Part shown: positions 11,310 to 22,485 of the stretch, one piece after another
How the letters are laid out: each line of letters begins with the position of its first letter
Numbering within the stretch: the stretch's first letter is position 1
Assembly (NCBI GenBank): GCA_028023455.1
Contig: JAQFVV010012423.1
Location: 6,550,269 to 6,614,268, forward strand
Direction of reading: 5' to 3'
From: Epiperipatus broadwayi
Lineage: Eukaryota; Onychophora; Udeonychophora; Euonychophora; Peripatidae
Length of the DNA: 64,000 nucleotides
Program-made: the position numbers and the translations under genes
Notes under the pieces: generated by a model
Database searches by the model: none
What the model was told of the DNA's origin: nothing
Seen by the model: only the letters and a program-made list of their open reading frames with translations

Positions 11310-13330
11310 AAAACTTATATATATATAGTTGTTTTTTTTTTATTTATATTATTGAATTAATAATATTAAGATTATTATTATAAGTTTATTTTTAAACATT
11401 AATATTTTACAATAAGTGATAATCATTATATTCATATGACTAATATATAAGTATAAAAGTTACTTCTAAATTTGTTTGATTCTAATATTAATATTATTTT
11501 TATAAAATTATCTATCCTTCATTTTTTATATACTTTAAAAGGCTGAAAACAAAATGAAAAATGTTGTTCCATTACTTTTTATTTTTTTAACAGTTTATGA
11601 CAAATTACTTTTTTAAACAATTATAATTTAGTTTTCACTTATTTGAGTATTTTCCCTCACTTTCTCTCTTCTAATTATTTGTTTTTACATGTGCGTTTCT
11701 TCTCAGTAGTATTCTCTTTAAGCTTTTCACAACTTTGTCAGCTCATTAATAACTGCTTAGCCTAATTAATTTCTAATAGCATGTATTCCCATTTTCTACT
11801 TCATTTACTTTTTAAAAAAATAGCCTTAGATTTGCAAAACATTTGACGATGCTGTCATCAATCATTAAAGATTAATTTGCACAAGAATGTCTTATTATTT
11901 TATTTTATTTGATGTTAAATAATAAGACAGAATATGAAACAAAAAAAAAATAATTCTAATGTAACATGTTATTTAATTAAACTTGTTCTTGTTTACAATT
12001 TTATGATCTCATTAAAAAAGTAAGACTATTAATCAAATAAATCAATAAAAATGTATTATTTTTACAAATAACTTTTATGAATAGATGTACAAATAATAAA
12101 CGACAAGGACATTACACTTGAATGCTTTATTTTAAATAAGATGTTAACTTATTCCTTTTAACACTATTAAATAATTTTCTCTTACAACTTTTTCTTACAA
12201 ACATTCATATTTTCATAAATATATGAACGCATATACATAATCATTATCACATTTACATACATACATTTATTTTTTCCAGACATTCACCAAAACAAAAACA
12301 ACAAACGTATGTCTGCATCATTTGCTACAGTAGGGTTGCGGCCTCTGAAACTTAAGATTTATAGAACCCAGCTCCTAGCTTTCATTTTTGCTTATCAAAT
12401 GAACAACTGAGCAATAAACCACTCAAATAATTTTTACATAAAAAAAATATATTTTTTAATCAAATTTTCCATGACAATTAGCAAGTTTTCATATAAGTTA
12501 TTTAAATTATCATCATATTAACACAAAGACTGATGTGGGGTTAAAATTTTTGCAGTTCATTATCTTAAGTATCGATTTATCAGATAACTTCATCATAGTT
12601 TATTAATATTTTATTGCCTCCTAAATCAAAAATTAACACTTGTATGCATATAATGAAACAGTAAGATCGGCTTTGCTTTGCAGATCTTCGTTTCATCTTT
12701 TCTCACTTCTTTCCTACCCTCATACCTTAGTTTAAACCCCCAGTGCATCGTAGTGTGTCTGCAATATGCTTATATGCTGAAAATTCTGCCCAATTTTAAA
12801 CCACGAGTACAACACTCATGTTATATATATATCTGTATTTCTAATTCCCAGTATTATGTGTATGTACACGTAAAAGATATTTGTTTAAAAAGTAGGTTAT
12901 ATAGGTCGTAATTGCGCACACACTGTGATATATTTATTTTCAAAACCTTAGGTAAAATAATAATTTATTTAAAATTATTTGTTTAAATCTATTTATAAAA
13001 AGATATTAAATTCGTAATATTTGTTTTGATTTAAAATAAAATTATATTCGTCCCATAAATAGATTTAAACATTGAAAATTAAAAGTAAAATAATTTTGTT
13101 TTAGATTTTAAAATCACGCCACATATTTTCAGTTTAAAATAAATGAGGGTTGGTAAGAAACAATAGCTTTAATTAATATGTTCTAGGAACTTAGCTAGAA
13201 ATACAGCAGATGTCCACTTAAGATAGTTTTTTTAATTAGCAAAAGTTTTTTTTATTAAATCAAAGTTTTAATCCGAGTGTCTACAGGATAATTAACAATA
13301 GAAAATTAATTAAAATTTTATTGAATTCCT
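11310..13330. other. AT-rich stretch, no gene recognised
   Basis: No supported coding exon. Two less AT-rich spots, near 12300-12420 and 12660-12830, contain short open frames with no recognisable motif. Confidence 0.5.
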
Positions 13331-15520
13331 TTGGACATTCGGATGGATTTTATTGCAGTTTGATAAGATAGCAAATTTTGATATTTTGTAATGCTCCAAG
13401 GCAGTTTTTATTGTATAGTTCTGCTATATATAGAAGGGTTTTCTTTTGTTCGATTCATGCTGATTTTTCTGAGCATTCTGTTTCATTCTAACTATTCATT
13501 CAGTATTTGATTTTCTAATTTTATTCTATTGCTGTTCCGACAGTTCGCTAGTAGCCTACAAGTTTAAATATTTGAAGCTGAGTTTTCATCTTCACATAGA
13601 TTTTACAGTTTTCTAAAATATCACTTTTAAAATTCTCTGAAACATCCAGCCTTTAAAACTGCCATCTTAAAATAACAGAGTAGAGCTGGCAAGAGGACTA
13701 TTTTCCTTTCGGAAATGGCCATCCGCTGCACATCAATGCCATCTGATGCCTTCACATAAGAAACCCTAAAACTGCCATCGCTGTTAAAATGTGAACTGTA
13801 ACCAGAATTTGCTGTCAAGCCTTATGAGTGCTGCTACAATCAAGCTGGAAAGAATCTCCACCTAAAATTACCTGCAAATGCTTACTTCTGACAAGGTAAC
13901 CCAAAATTAACCCAAGAGCTCTTGTGCCCGTATCTTCCTATTACTAAGCTATAGCTAATTCAATTGTTTTCTGTTTTGCTTTACCTTATAATTCTGTTTT
14001 ATTTCTTTAAATGCTGTAAATTAATTAGTATGTTTCTATCTCTATACTTGGGTTAACATTTTGTATTTTAATCTGTTTTTCTTTTATTAGGATGGTGTGC
14101 CAGTATAGCCATCGGTCGAGCGAATTACTCCCTTTTATTTAAATTAAAATATTGTCCCATTTCATTATCTCATTGAATCGCTCATTCGAGGGTTATCTTA
14201 CTCTTATTCAAATATATAATAATTTTGCTGTTAAAACTCCACACGTTTATTGGGTTTTAATATATGAGAATATGTGTGAGATCAATGAGTAACTATTTAA
14301 CAAATGCATGATTGCGTAATTAATTTTTATCTATATATTTTCTTTTAAAACCCCGCAATCATGCATTCTCCCATTTTAAAAATGTTTTATTGTTCTGCTG
14401 AATTTCAAAGCATATAATTTTGAGGTCGAGAATGGACAGACTTTCTTAAAATAAATATTTGGGAAATTGATTAGGTGCTTTCTTAAACTAAGTGAATCCT
14501 TTTAAAATATTTTATATACTTTATTCATGTGTTGCTAGTAGGTATACTGGGTGTCTGAGATCGCTTTGCTCCTCCTAAGGGCTTTAAACGGCCAAGACCG
14601 TTTCCCCTTCATCTTCTGCAGTTCCCAGGCAGAGGGTGTATTCTAAATTGTCACATCTGGGAATTCTATGCAGTTGTCACCCAGTCGCTAAGATTTGGAC
14701 GAGTCCAGACTTCAGCTGCTTGTGACACCACTTCCTACAGATTTATGACAAGATGTCTTCCACACCTTCCATCCTTTACAGAAACTCCTCACTAGCACCA
14801 CCGACTTCCCAATAATTATTTTTATAAATATAAATGCCTTAATCCCATCCCCACCTTATAGCTTAACAAACATTAGTCCATTCTATTCTCAAATTCAAGA
14901 AATATTATATTTAACTTTAATGTTACCAAATATTTTATTCAAGTATTTCTTATTTACTCAAAGCGCCTCGCATGTCTTCACAAACTCTTAGGCACATTAT
15001 CATAATATTATATTAGCCCGAGGTATAGAGAATGCATTAACCACCCGTAAATATAAATTGTCATTAATATTGTTTTAAATACAAACTTAGTAAACATCAC
15101 TGTCTAACATATGCAGACAGTGGGCGTACTATATATATTTTGATATTTTAATAAATCTTTTAAATCTAACTTTTGATTTTTTATTTTCTTGATGCATATC
15201 ACTGTCTCGGTCTATATCTTTTATACATTTCTTTTGTACCGTCCATAGACGTTAGTTTGCAAACCCAAGCTTATATCGTAGTATAGTCTCTTTGTTTCTC
15301 CCTGACCACCAGGCACCGGTAAAGGGATATATTATTAGTAGAATCAGATACGTTGTCACGTAGGTGGCGCTGTGGAATTTAGACTTTAGATTCGAACCTA
15401 GGATATCTAGAGTGATCAGTTTCGTGTTTGTAGTTTAAATTCAGCAGTGTGTTAGCGAGATAGATGAATCTGACCATTATAATAATAAAGTTATATTTTC
15501 TAAGGATGTAGAAGACTTTT
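13331..15520. other. Higher-GC block of unknown origin
   Basis: Base composition rises compared with both sides. Two open stretches stand out: minus strand about 13627-13818 (contains SDGSFRVSYVKASDGIDVQR) and plus strand about 14560-14802, 80 codons without a stop (contains PKGFKRPRPFPLHLLQFPGR). Neither has an obvious start, splice pair or known motif. A canonical-looking Pol III B-box (GGTTCGAATC) is on the minus strand at 15390-15399, without a convincing A box. The block could be a decayed transposon, a 5' or 3' region of a gene, or a mixture. Confidence 0.4.
14304..14368. repeat. 14-bp perfect inverted repeat
   Basis: AATGCATGATTGCG at 14304-14317 is exactly the reverse complement of CGCAATCATGCATT at 14355-14368, with a loop of about 37 nt. 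It may mark an end of a mobile element in this unexplained block. Confidence 0.6.
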
Positions 15521-16025
15521 GAGAAATCAATAATTAGCAAGGCTGGATTTGAAACTTTTCATTTGAAAAATAAATTATCACATTATTTCAATAATTTAAT
15601 TTATTAGAAAAATGTATAATATTTGGACAGATAATGATAATCAGTAATGAAACGAAAAAACTTACTTACTATCATAATGATAAAAGTTAACGATCACAAA
15701 AGTAATTTCTTCACACCGATATAACTCTAATTTTTCTTTCATTTCACTTTTTTTTAAAAAAAAAAAGATGTTATTCACTTTACTACTTGTATAAATAACT
15801 TTTTAAAAAATATATCAACTTTTTTAAAAATAAAATAATAATAATAATAATAAATACAATTCAGTATTACTTGTGAATTTAATATTTAAAATTAACTTGT
15901 CTTTGTAACATAAATGTTAAATTATTAATTATGTTTAACTAAAGTCCATCAACCATGGACAAACTTAGAGGTAAGTAATATAATGAAACAAAGTTTAGAA
16001 AACAACTGGAATTTAAAATATAATT

Positions 16026-16193
16026 TAATATCAATAATTATGCGCTTTTAACGCTCGTTAAAGAAGTTATATTTATTAATAATTTATTTAAAGCTTAGCA
16101 CTTCCAAAGCTTTGAAAGCGCTAAGCTTTAAATAAATTATTAATAAATATAACTTCTTTAACGAGCATTAAAAGCACATAATTATTGATATTA
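16026..16193. repeat. Near-perfect long hairpin, MITE-like
   Basis: The left arm 16026-16099 runs TAATATCAATAATTATGCGC ... TTATTTAAAGCTTAGC. The right arm 16112-16193 is its reverse complement with only about two substitutions (for example CGCTCG versus CGAGCA read back). Even the middle (CTTCCAAAGCTTTGAAAG) is close to palindromic, so there is practically no loop. High arm identity suggests a recent origin or gene conversion. No clear target duplication was found. A MITE is the simplest reading; a precursor of small RNA is possible. Confidence 0.75.
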
Positions 16194-18050
16194 TATAATT
16201 TAATATAATTATAAATTTGAAATCCAAATTTTCAATTTCATATGTAAAATAAATGTGCACATACATGTACCAGTTGAAATGTCATTTCCTCACCCATAAA
16301 ATATTTGTTTAGCAAATTTATATGAACATAAAAATAAAATAGTTTCTTGCTTGGGGGTTCATAAAAATTTAGACTATGAGAAGTGAGAACTGGAGTCATG
16401 ATCCATGGATCTTGAACTCCAGTATCTGCCATTCAACTACTGCAACAAACATAAAGTGTATTATTAATCATTATATCAACAGCTTTGAAACAATATTCAA
16501 AAATATTCAAACAGAAAAACATATATATGGGTTCCAAAAACTGTAACAGTATGATATGGGGGAAGTAGGTATAAGATGAACATAGAATTGAATTAAAAAT
16601 ATCTATGTCATATATATTTCAAAATGAGAGACCTAAGTGAGAGATTTATAATTTATAAGAACCATGAGCTAGAGAGTTTATTAACATTTATGGAATTTGT
16701 AATTTAAGACTAGAATTATGCTTGGTGACAATTAAACCATATGCATATGTATAAAAACCTAACTCGGCTCACTCACACTATCACAATCTGAATTTATTTG
16801 GTTAGTAAATATTGCTAGCTCTTATGGCTAAATCTGCCATCGATAAATATATCTGGTAATGTGAATTGGTGTCCAACTGCATATACCTATCTGAGTAATA
16901 TAAAATGAAATAACTAAAGCTAGACTTTTGATTTAATAGATAAATTTTTTATTTATCACTGGCAACTAGTAGAATGTATGTCATGAAATTGCATATTAAA
17001 GTGACATTAGCTTATAATAACTAGTGTGGGGGGTATTTGCACTATAGATGATGGTAAATAAGGTACTGACACTAAGATAATGTTAAACAATGTACTTAGC
17101 TTGATTTCATATCCAGTTTAATTTTGTTGATAAAAATTTAGTAGCAAAATCATTAACTTATTATGATCTAGATTAGAGGTTAAACCTAAATAATGTATCA
17201 TTCAAGAATTGTTTATCCTTTTGTAATTTAAGGCAGCTTCCTTTAAATCAATATAACAAAATTACAAGGGTGTTGAGGCACTGGCAGGAGAAGCTCATTT
17301 TTAACACTTGTATATAACATAAGTTAAATAAGAACAAAACTTGGGGACATTACAGAGACACTTGACCTTCAACTAATCACTATACTGGGTAAAGTGATTA
17401 AATTGGTATAAGAATTTGTAGATACCCAAAATGAGATGACAACAGCATTAAGAATTTATCCAATAGTAGTTTTTTGTGCTTTGATTCTTTCATATAGTTG
17501 TTAGATAACTGATGGATGTGTAATTATTTTCAATTATACATATAAATATATCCAAAGGTAAATATTAATAAATACTAATTCTTGTGTCATCCAACAATCT
17601 TGTAGAATCACAATTCTTTTTACAGCTATAAGTATTCATCTCCTTACTATGTTATTCACAAAAATTGTAATGTAGGTGTTAGAATTCCAATATTTGCATA
17701 AATATGTTTCCAGTGGGATATAATAAATGATTACATCTGGTAGGTGGTGTTACAATCTCAAGACTAAAGCTAGTTATATTTGATACTCTGTAGTTTGTTC
17801 TCTTTTTCTAGTGAACATTTCCTAGTGTTTAAAATTAATTTAGTTTCTTCTATAAAATTGGCATTTTATTTTATTTATAATGACTAATGCTTTCCTCCTA
17901 TATGTGTACGATTACTTTGTTTCATATGCATGTGTTCTGAATTCGAATGGCATTTGAATAAATATTTTAGCAAATTTATAATGTGCTGGGAAGTCGTCGT
18001 TTTATTTATTGTTTCGTTAACCACAGAGGTTAATCAATTTACCATTTAAT
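16194..18050. other. Stretch without recognised gene
   Basis: Mixed AT-rich sequence. No exon with paired splice signals, no transposon motif identified. Confidence 0.5.
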
Positions 18051-18455
18051 TGTTAGGCTAACCATGTCTGACCAGCTTAATACTGGATGACGATCTCTTA
18101 TAAGTAATTAATAAACACTAGCTGATTGTTCTTGGTGAGAATGTTAAGTTAGTAATTCAGTGAGCCTAGTCCTTAATATGTGCAGGTCTCACCATTAAGA
18201 ATCAATTAATTATTAGTTAGAATGAATACTCTAATAAATATTGTTATCACAAGTAGGGGTCAGATCACAATGAATTTCTAGCAAATAATTATTGTTAAAT
18301 TAATTATTGTTAAAAAGGAATAACATTAGAGTATTTCATATGCTAAGGTACAAACGATCTACTGGCTGTCATTCATTTGTGCACCTCCTTTGTTCTATGT
18401 AGTATCAATCATATCAGAGATTGTAATCAGCTAATAGTATCACTAGTATATCACA
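18051..18455 (-). mobile_element. 3' LTR of minus-strand Gypsy
   Basis: Read on the minus strand it starts TGTGATATACTAGTGATAC and ends near AACA. It aligns along its length with the 5' LTR, with scattered substitutions and small indels, so the insertion is not recent. Confidence 0.85.
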
Positions 18456-18467
18456 CTTCTCCCCCAC
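18456..18467 (-). other. Polypurine tract of minus-strand Gypsy
   Basis: On the minus strand GTGGGGGAGAAG is followed at once by the LTR start TGTGATATAC. Confidence 0.8.
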
Positions 18468-18554
18468 TATACAGAATTAGGAGTGACTGAAAAACGAATA
18501 CATTTTTATATATATATGGTCTGAAATAGTATCCAAAATTTTCTCTTTCCTCAT

Positions 18555-19065
18555 TTAACAGATATAGTCTTCTAAGAATTTAGGTGACTGTTTCTTTCTT
18601 TGAGGTCTTGGCAATCTTTCTTTACTGCTCCCCTTGTTTGCTACTTCTGTTGGAACCTCCTCTTTTTGTAGTGTATGATCATCTATCACTAGTTCATTTT
18701 GTGTATCTGGTTGTCCAGTTTGTGGTTTATCTATATCTGATTTTGTCTCTGTTGGTTCAATAGTTATTTTTTCCACTGGTGTTATTGTTCCCCCAGCTTG
18801 GAGAACTGTGGTGGCATATGTGGTTGATGTGCCACCTGTATACTATATCATCCTCTATTCTTACCACTACTATAAATTTGGATGTTAAGATGACAATTTC
18901 TCCTTTTATCCATGTTTTATATAAACTGTCTCTGATCCACACTTTTTCTCCCACTATGAATGTTTTATGTTCAACCCATGTATGCATGTTTTTCAGCAGT
19001 AGCAGGGTCAGTTCTATCCTTAATCTCCATTTCAATAATAGTTCAGCTGGAGACTTTCCACTCAC
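18555..19065 (-). pseudogene. Gypsy integrase C-terminal region and pol tail
   Basis: The frame 19065-18757 starts SGKSPAELLLKWRLR, the region that follows the catalytic core in K02A2.6-like integrases, and holds GEKVWIRD, typical of the C-terminal DNA-binding fold. Near 18780 the frame shifts and 18776-18555 continues with an acidic, low-complexity tail ending RKKQSPKFLEDYIC before the stop. The tail motif recurs at the end of the 1-1833 element. Confidence 0.8.
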
Positions 19066-19214
19066 TGCTGTTGATTTGGAGTGTTAGCATAACAATATGA
19101 AGTGTAGCATTTCTTGCATTTTTGTTGGCTTTTCTTTTTTCAGTGTAAGTTTAAGTTGGTTTACTGCATTTTTGGCTAATCCCTTATTCTCAGGATAGTA
19201 AGGTGGTGATTACA

Positions 19215-19450
19215 TATGTTTAATGACTCTTGTCTCCAAAAATTCTTTGAACTTTTCCCAGAGCAAAGCCGAAACCGTTATCTGTGATGAGAGTTTCTGA
19301 GTATCCCTGTGTTGCAAATATTTCATTTAGATGATAAATGACCTCCTCTGTTCCAGTGTTTCTCATGATTTGATATTCTACCCAGTAGAAATAGGCATCT
19401 ACTAGTATTAAGATTGTATATCCCATGAAGGGATCTACATGGCCCATGTG
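19215..19450 (-). pseudogene. Gypsy integrase catalytic core fragment
   Basis: The integrase joins the cDNA to host DNA. The piece contains HVDPFMGYTILILVDAYFYW, carrying the first catalytic Asp, and LITDNGFGF, the second Asp in its usual TDNG setting. The glutamate-bearing part is lost in the decayed stretch at 19066-19215, so the catalytic triad is not intact. Confidence 0.85.
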
Positions 19451-19662
19451 TACATGTTCCCATGCATTTTTAGCTGGTGGTCAAGAGTTATATTCCTTTA
19501 TTGTTGATCGAGCATTTGATTGGCATGCTGTGAAAGTTTTTTGTGAAGGATTCGATTTCATTTATCTTAGGCCACTGACATAGTTTCTGGTAAGTGCCTT
19601 TGCGCAAAACATTGTGCAGCATTTTGAGCACCTGGTTTCAGCCCAGTGAGAATACTATAACT

Positions 19663-20350
19663 CTATCTCCATTTAATATGCACCTTTTGCAAACTTATAA
19701 GCTTGGGTGGGCATTCCAGAAGGCCAGTGACATTTGGTCTTTTACTGGGCCAACTTTTACTAATCCATTTTATAAGTAATTGATATCTTGGATCATTATC
19801 TGTCCACTCTACTACTTTCTTACTATTTATCTGTGAATTCCAATTGTCTATGTAGTTGATCTCCACATTGACCTTTCTTACTTCGGTTGTCTCTGGCATC
19901 CGTGAGAGTGCATCTGCATGTTGTATCAAACTGCCCCCCTTAATAATTTAGATTCGTAGTCATAAGCTGAAAGCAGTGTTATCCAGCACAGCATGCATGG
20001 GCTGAGATGATCTGTAATTGGTTTTACCTTTTCCAATATTCCCAATAGTGGTTTGTGGTCAGTCATGACTGTAAATTGTCGACCATATACATATTGATAG
20101 AATTTTTTTTAATTCCGAAAACTATGGCTAAGGCCTCCATGTTGAGTTTATTGTAGTTTCTTTTCACATTGGTTAAGGTTCATGAAGCATATGCTATTGA
20201 TCCCTCTCCCTCATATGTGGTGAGTCAACACTGCTCCAATTCCACACTCTGATATCTCCAATGTGCTGTCATAGTGAATTAACAACTCTTCTGGGTAATA
20301 GGTATTTTGTTTTAACAAATGCATCTTCTTGATCTATTGACCATAAGAGT
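19663..20350 (-). pseudogene. Gypsy RNase H and linker fragments
   Basis: Minus-strand frames contain AYASRTLTNVKRNYNKLNME, FTVMTDHKPLLGILEK (about 20076-20020) and ADALSRMP (19929 onward), the classic RNase H and post-RNase H signature of Gypsy pol. RNase H removes the RNA strand during reverse transcription. Interrupted by stops, for example between 20000 and 19930. Confidence 0.85.
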
Positions 20351-20489
20351 TTTTATAAAGATTGAACACGTGTGCTTTCTCTTTAAGAAAAGGCTCAAAG
20401 TAATTAATCAGTCCCAGAAACACCTGAAGTTTACTGCCCTGACTTTGTCCGATGCAGGGGCTTTTTTATCTTCTGATAAGATGTATGCC

Positions 20490-21100
20490 AAAACTTAAGT
20501 TATCTGGTATTCCATATGCAATTTTCAGCATTTAGGGTCACTCCAAACCCCTCAACACTACTGCAAACCTATGTAATTTCTCTCTCGAGTGTTTCTTCAG
20601 TGTTAGCTGTAATCAAGATATCATCAAAATATGGAATTACCTACATTAGTCCATTAAGTAACCTATCAATTTTTGCTTCAAAAATGTTTAGTGCTATGCT
20701 GATTCCAAATGACAGATGGTTATATCTGAACAATCCTAAGTGAGTTGTAATCATTCGTAATTCCAATCTCCTTACATACTGATATTTGATGAAAGGCTGC
20801 GTGGAGATAGAGTTTTGCAAAATTAGATATTTTTTGTAATACTGCTAAAATTTCTCTTGCATTCGGAACAGAGTATGCAATTTTATGAAGATTTTTATTA
20901 ACGGTTATTCTATAATTTCCACAGATTCGTATTTTGCCATCTGGTTTATTAACTATAACAATTGGTGTGGCCCACTCAGTCTTCTATTGAGCTTATTATG
21001 CCCCTTTGCATGAGTGTTCATTTAGTGCTTCTTCTATTTTCGTTCTCTGCACAAACAGTACCTTCTGCACTTTACATATGACCAGGGATGAGGGGTCCTT
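20490..21100 (-). pseudogene. Gypsy reverse transcriptase fragment
   Basis: Motifs seen on the minus strand: KIRICGNYR-like, FAKLYLHAAFHQ (the usual FAKLDL...HQ with Asp replaced by Tyr) and YFDD at 20631-20620, the second active-site motif. Frameshifts separate them. Loss of the motif A aspartate would inactivate the enzyme even without the stops. Confidence 0.85.
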
Positions 21101-21229
21101 GAGTTCTAATTGTACCGATGTTTACATTAGTTCTTTCCATTTTAAAACCATTTCTTTTTGCAGTGACCACATTCCAATGGCTGAGGGACATTGGCAGTTT
21201 AAATTCTGCTTCGCTACAATTTAGATTTT

Positions 21230-22026
21230 TAATATATGTATTAAAAGTTTCTTTTGTCTTTATACTCCTGTTTTGGTTTGTGATAGACTTTTGCTAGATG
21301 GCCTTTTGATCCGCAATTTGTACAGTTCTCTCAATTTTGCCTACAATTCCAAGCAATATGTTACCACAACAGTAACAGTTGGTTTTATTTTCATTTATTA
21401 TTTGTTGTTTCATTTCTTTGTTCCATGTTTTTTTGGATTGTGTGGTAATAGTTTGCCGTTGGTGTGGTATCAAGATATTCTTTAGCTTGATTCATCACTA
21501 ACCCATGTGCAATTCCTCTTTTGATGGCATCTTTATAATTTAAATCCAAATCGGCTAATAGTTGTTCTCAAAATTTAGTCTTGTATATTCTCCACAATAA
21601 CTGTTCCAGCAGACAAGCAGGGCCTCTTCAAGAAATTGTCCACAGACACAATTTTTCGCCAGCTCTCTGAGAGCTGTATTGAATTTGAGAGCTGTATTGA
21701 ATTTTTTGAAACTTTCAGCCTTCAATTGCCATAGATTTCTAAAATGCAATCTTGGGATATGTTTCGAAGGGAGGGGGCAAAAATGGGCTATTAATTTTTG
21801 GACTATTTTGTCATATAGAAAACATTCAGGATCTGTCGATTCATATAGACAGTTTTCAATCTCCGGCACTTTCAATCTAAAAAAATCTGACAAGGGGCCA
21901 CTTTTATCTGATTTTCCTTAATGTTATTAACAATAAAATATTTCTCTAGTGCTTGACATATAGTGACCAATTGGTAGGATTCTCGAGATCAAATTCTCCT
22001 ATTGTCATTTGCAATGTGGCGGCCAT
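21230..22026 (-). pseudogene. Gypsy gag, minus strand
   Basis: A good start ATG is at 22026-22024 (MAATLQMTIGEFDLENPTNW), 60 bases after the LTR; such a GEFD.ENP.(D/N)W opening is usual for this gag group. A stop follows quickly and the frame resumes at about 21893-21555, with KIVQKLIAHFCPLPS and LRELAKNCVCGQFLEEALL. Near 21690 an 18-bp tandem duplication (GAGAGCTGTATTGAATTT on the plus strand) repeats KFNTAL in frame. The zinc knuckles near 21250-21400 are damaged: the second reads CTNCGSKGHLAKVY with the last Cys replaced. Confidence 0.85.
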
Positions 22027-22070
22027 CTCTGACAGTAAGTATTATAGGTTTCTATTTCACAGGTTCTGTA

Positions 22071-22083
22071 CTTGACTGTGCCA
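22071..22083 (-). other. Primer-binding site of minus-strand Gypsy
   Basis: Three bases inside the 5' LTR the minus strand reads TGGCACAGTCAAG, complementary to a tRNA ending in ...GACTGTGCCA. The plus-strand Gypsy has TTGGCACAGTCATC in the same place (57288 region). I do not name the tRNA. Confidence 0.65.
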
Positions 22084-22086
22084 AAT

Positions 22087-22485
22087 TGTTTTTTTAACCA
22101 CATCTGACCAGCTCAATACTGGATGATGTTCATAAGATCTCTTACAAGTAATTAATAACACTAGCTGATCGCTCTTGGCAGGAACGTTAAGTTAGTAATT
22201 CAGTAAGCCTAGTCCTTAACATGTGCAGGTCTCATCATTAAGAATCAATTAATTATTAGTTACAATGAATACCCTAGTAAATATTTTTATCACAAGTAGG
22301 GGTTAAATCATAATGAATCTCTAGCAATTAATTATTGATAAAAAGGAATAACGTTACCAAATACTTCATCTGCCAAGGTACACACAATCTACTGGCCCTC
22401 GTTTATCTGCACACCTCCTTTGTTCTATGCAGTATCAATCATATTGGTGATTGTAATGAGCCAATAGTATCACTAGTATATCACA
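22087..22485 (-). mobile_element. 5' LTR of minus-strand Gypsy
   Basis: Direct counterpart of 18051-18455. Its outer 224 bp (22262-22485) are included in the 447-bp triplicated unit, so extra part-copies of this LTR lie at 22709-22932 and 23156-23379. Confidence 0.85.

Larger units (their letters stand above)
18051..22485 (-). mobile_element. Ty3/Gypsy retrotransposon, minus strand, decayed
   Basis: Two similar direct LTRs (22087-22485 and 18051-18455) bound an internal region that reads, in minus orientation, primer-binding site, gag, RT, RNase H, integrase and purine tract, the Ty3/Gypsy order. Many stops and frameshifts break the frames. The bases next to the LTRs, TTAAT on one side and TTCAT on the other, agree at 4 of 5 positions and may be the target duplication. 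The 5' LTR side was later involved in a triplication (22262-23602). Confidence 0.88.

Noticed and set aside
12330-12420. Possible terminal exon on the plus strand (CTACAG acceptor, then a frame ending near 12409, then AATAAA)
   Set aside because: The 26-codon peptide matches nothing I know and no partner exon was found.
15385-15400. Canonical B-box sequence GGTTCGAATC on the minus strand, as in a tRNA gene
   Set aside because: No A box at the right distance and no cloverleaf could be formed; kept only as a note in the block description.
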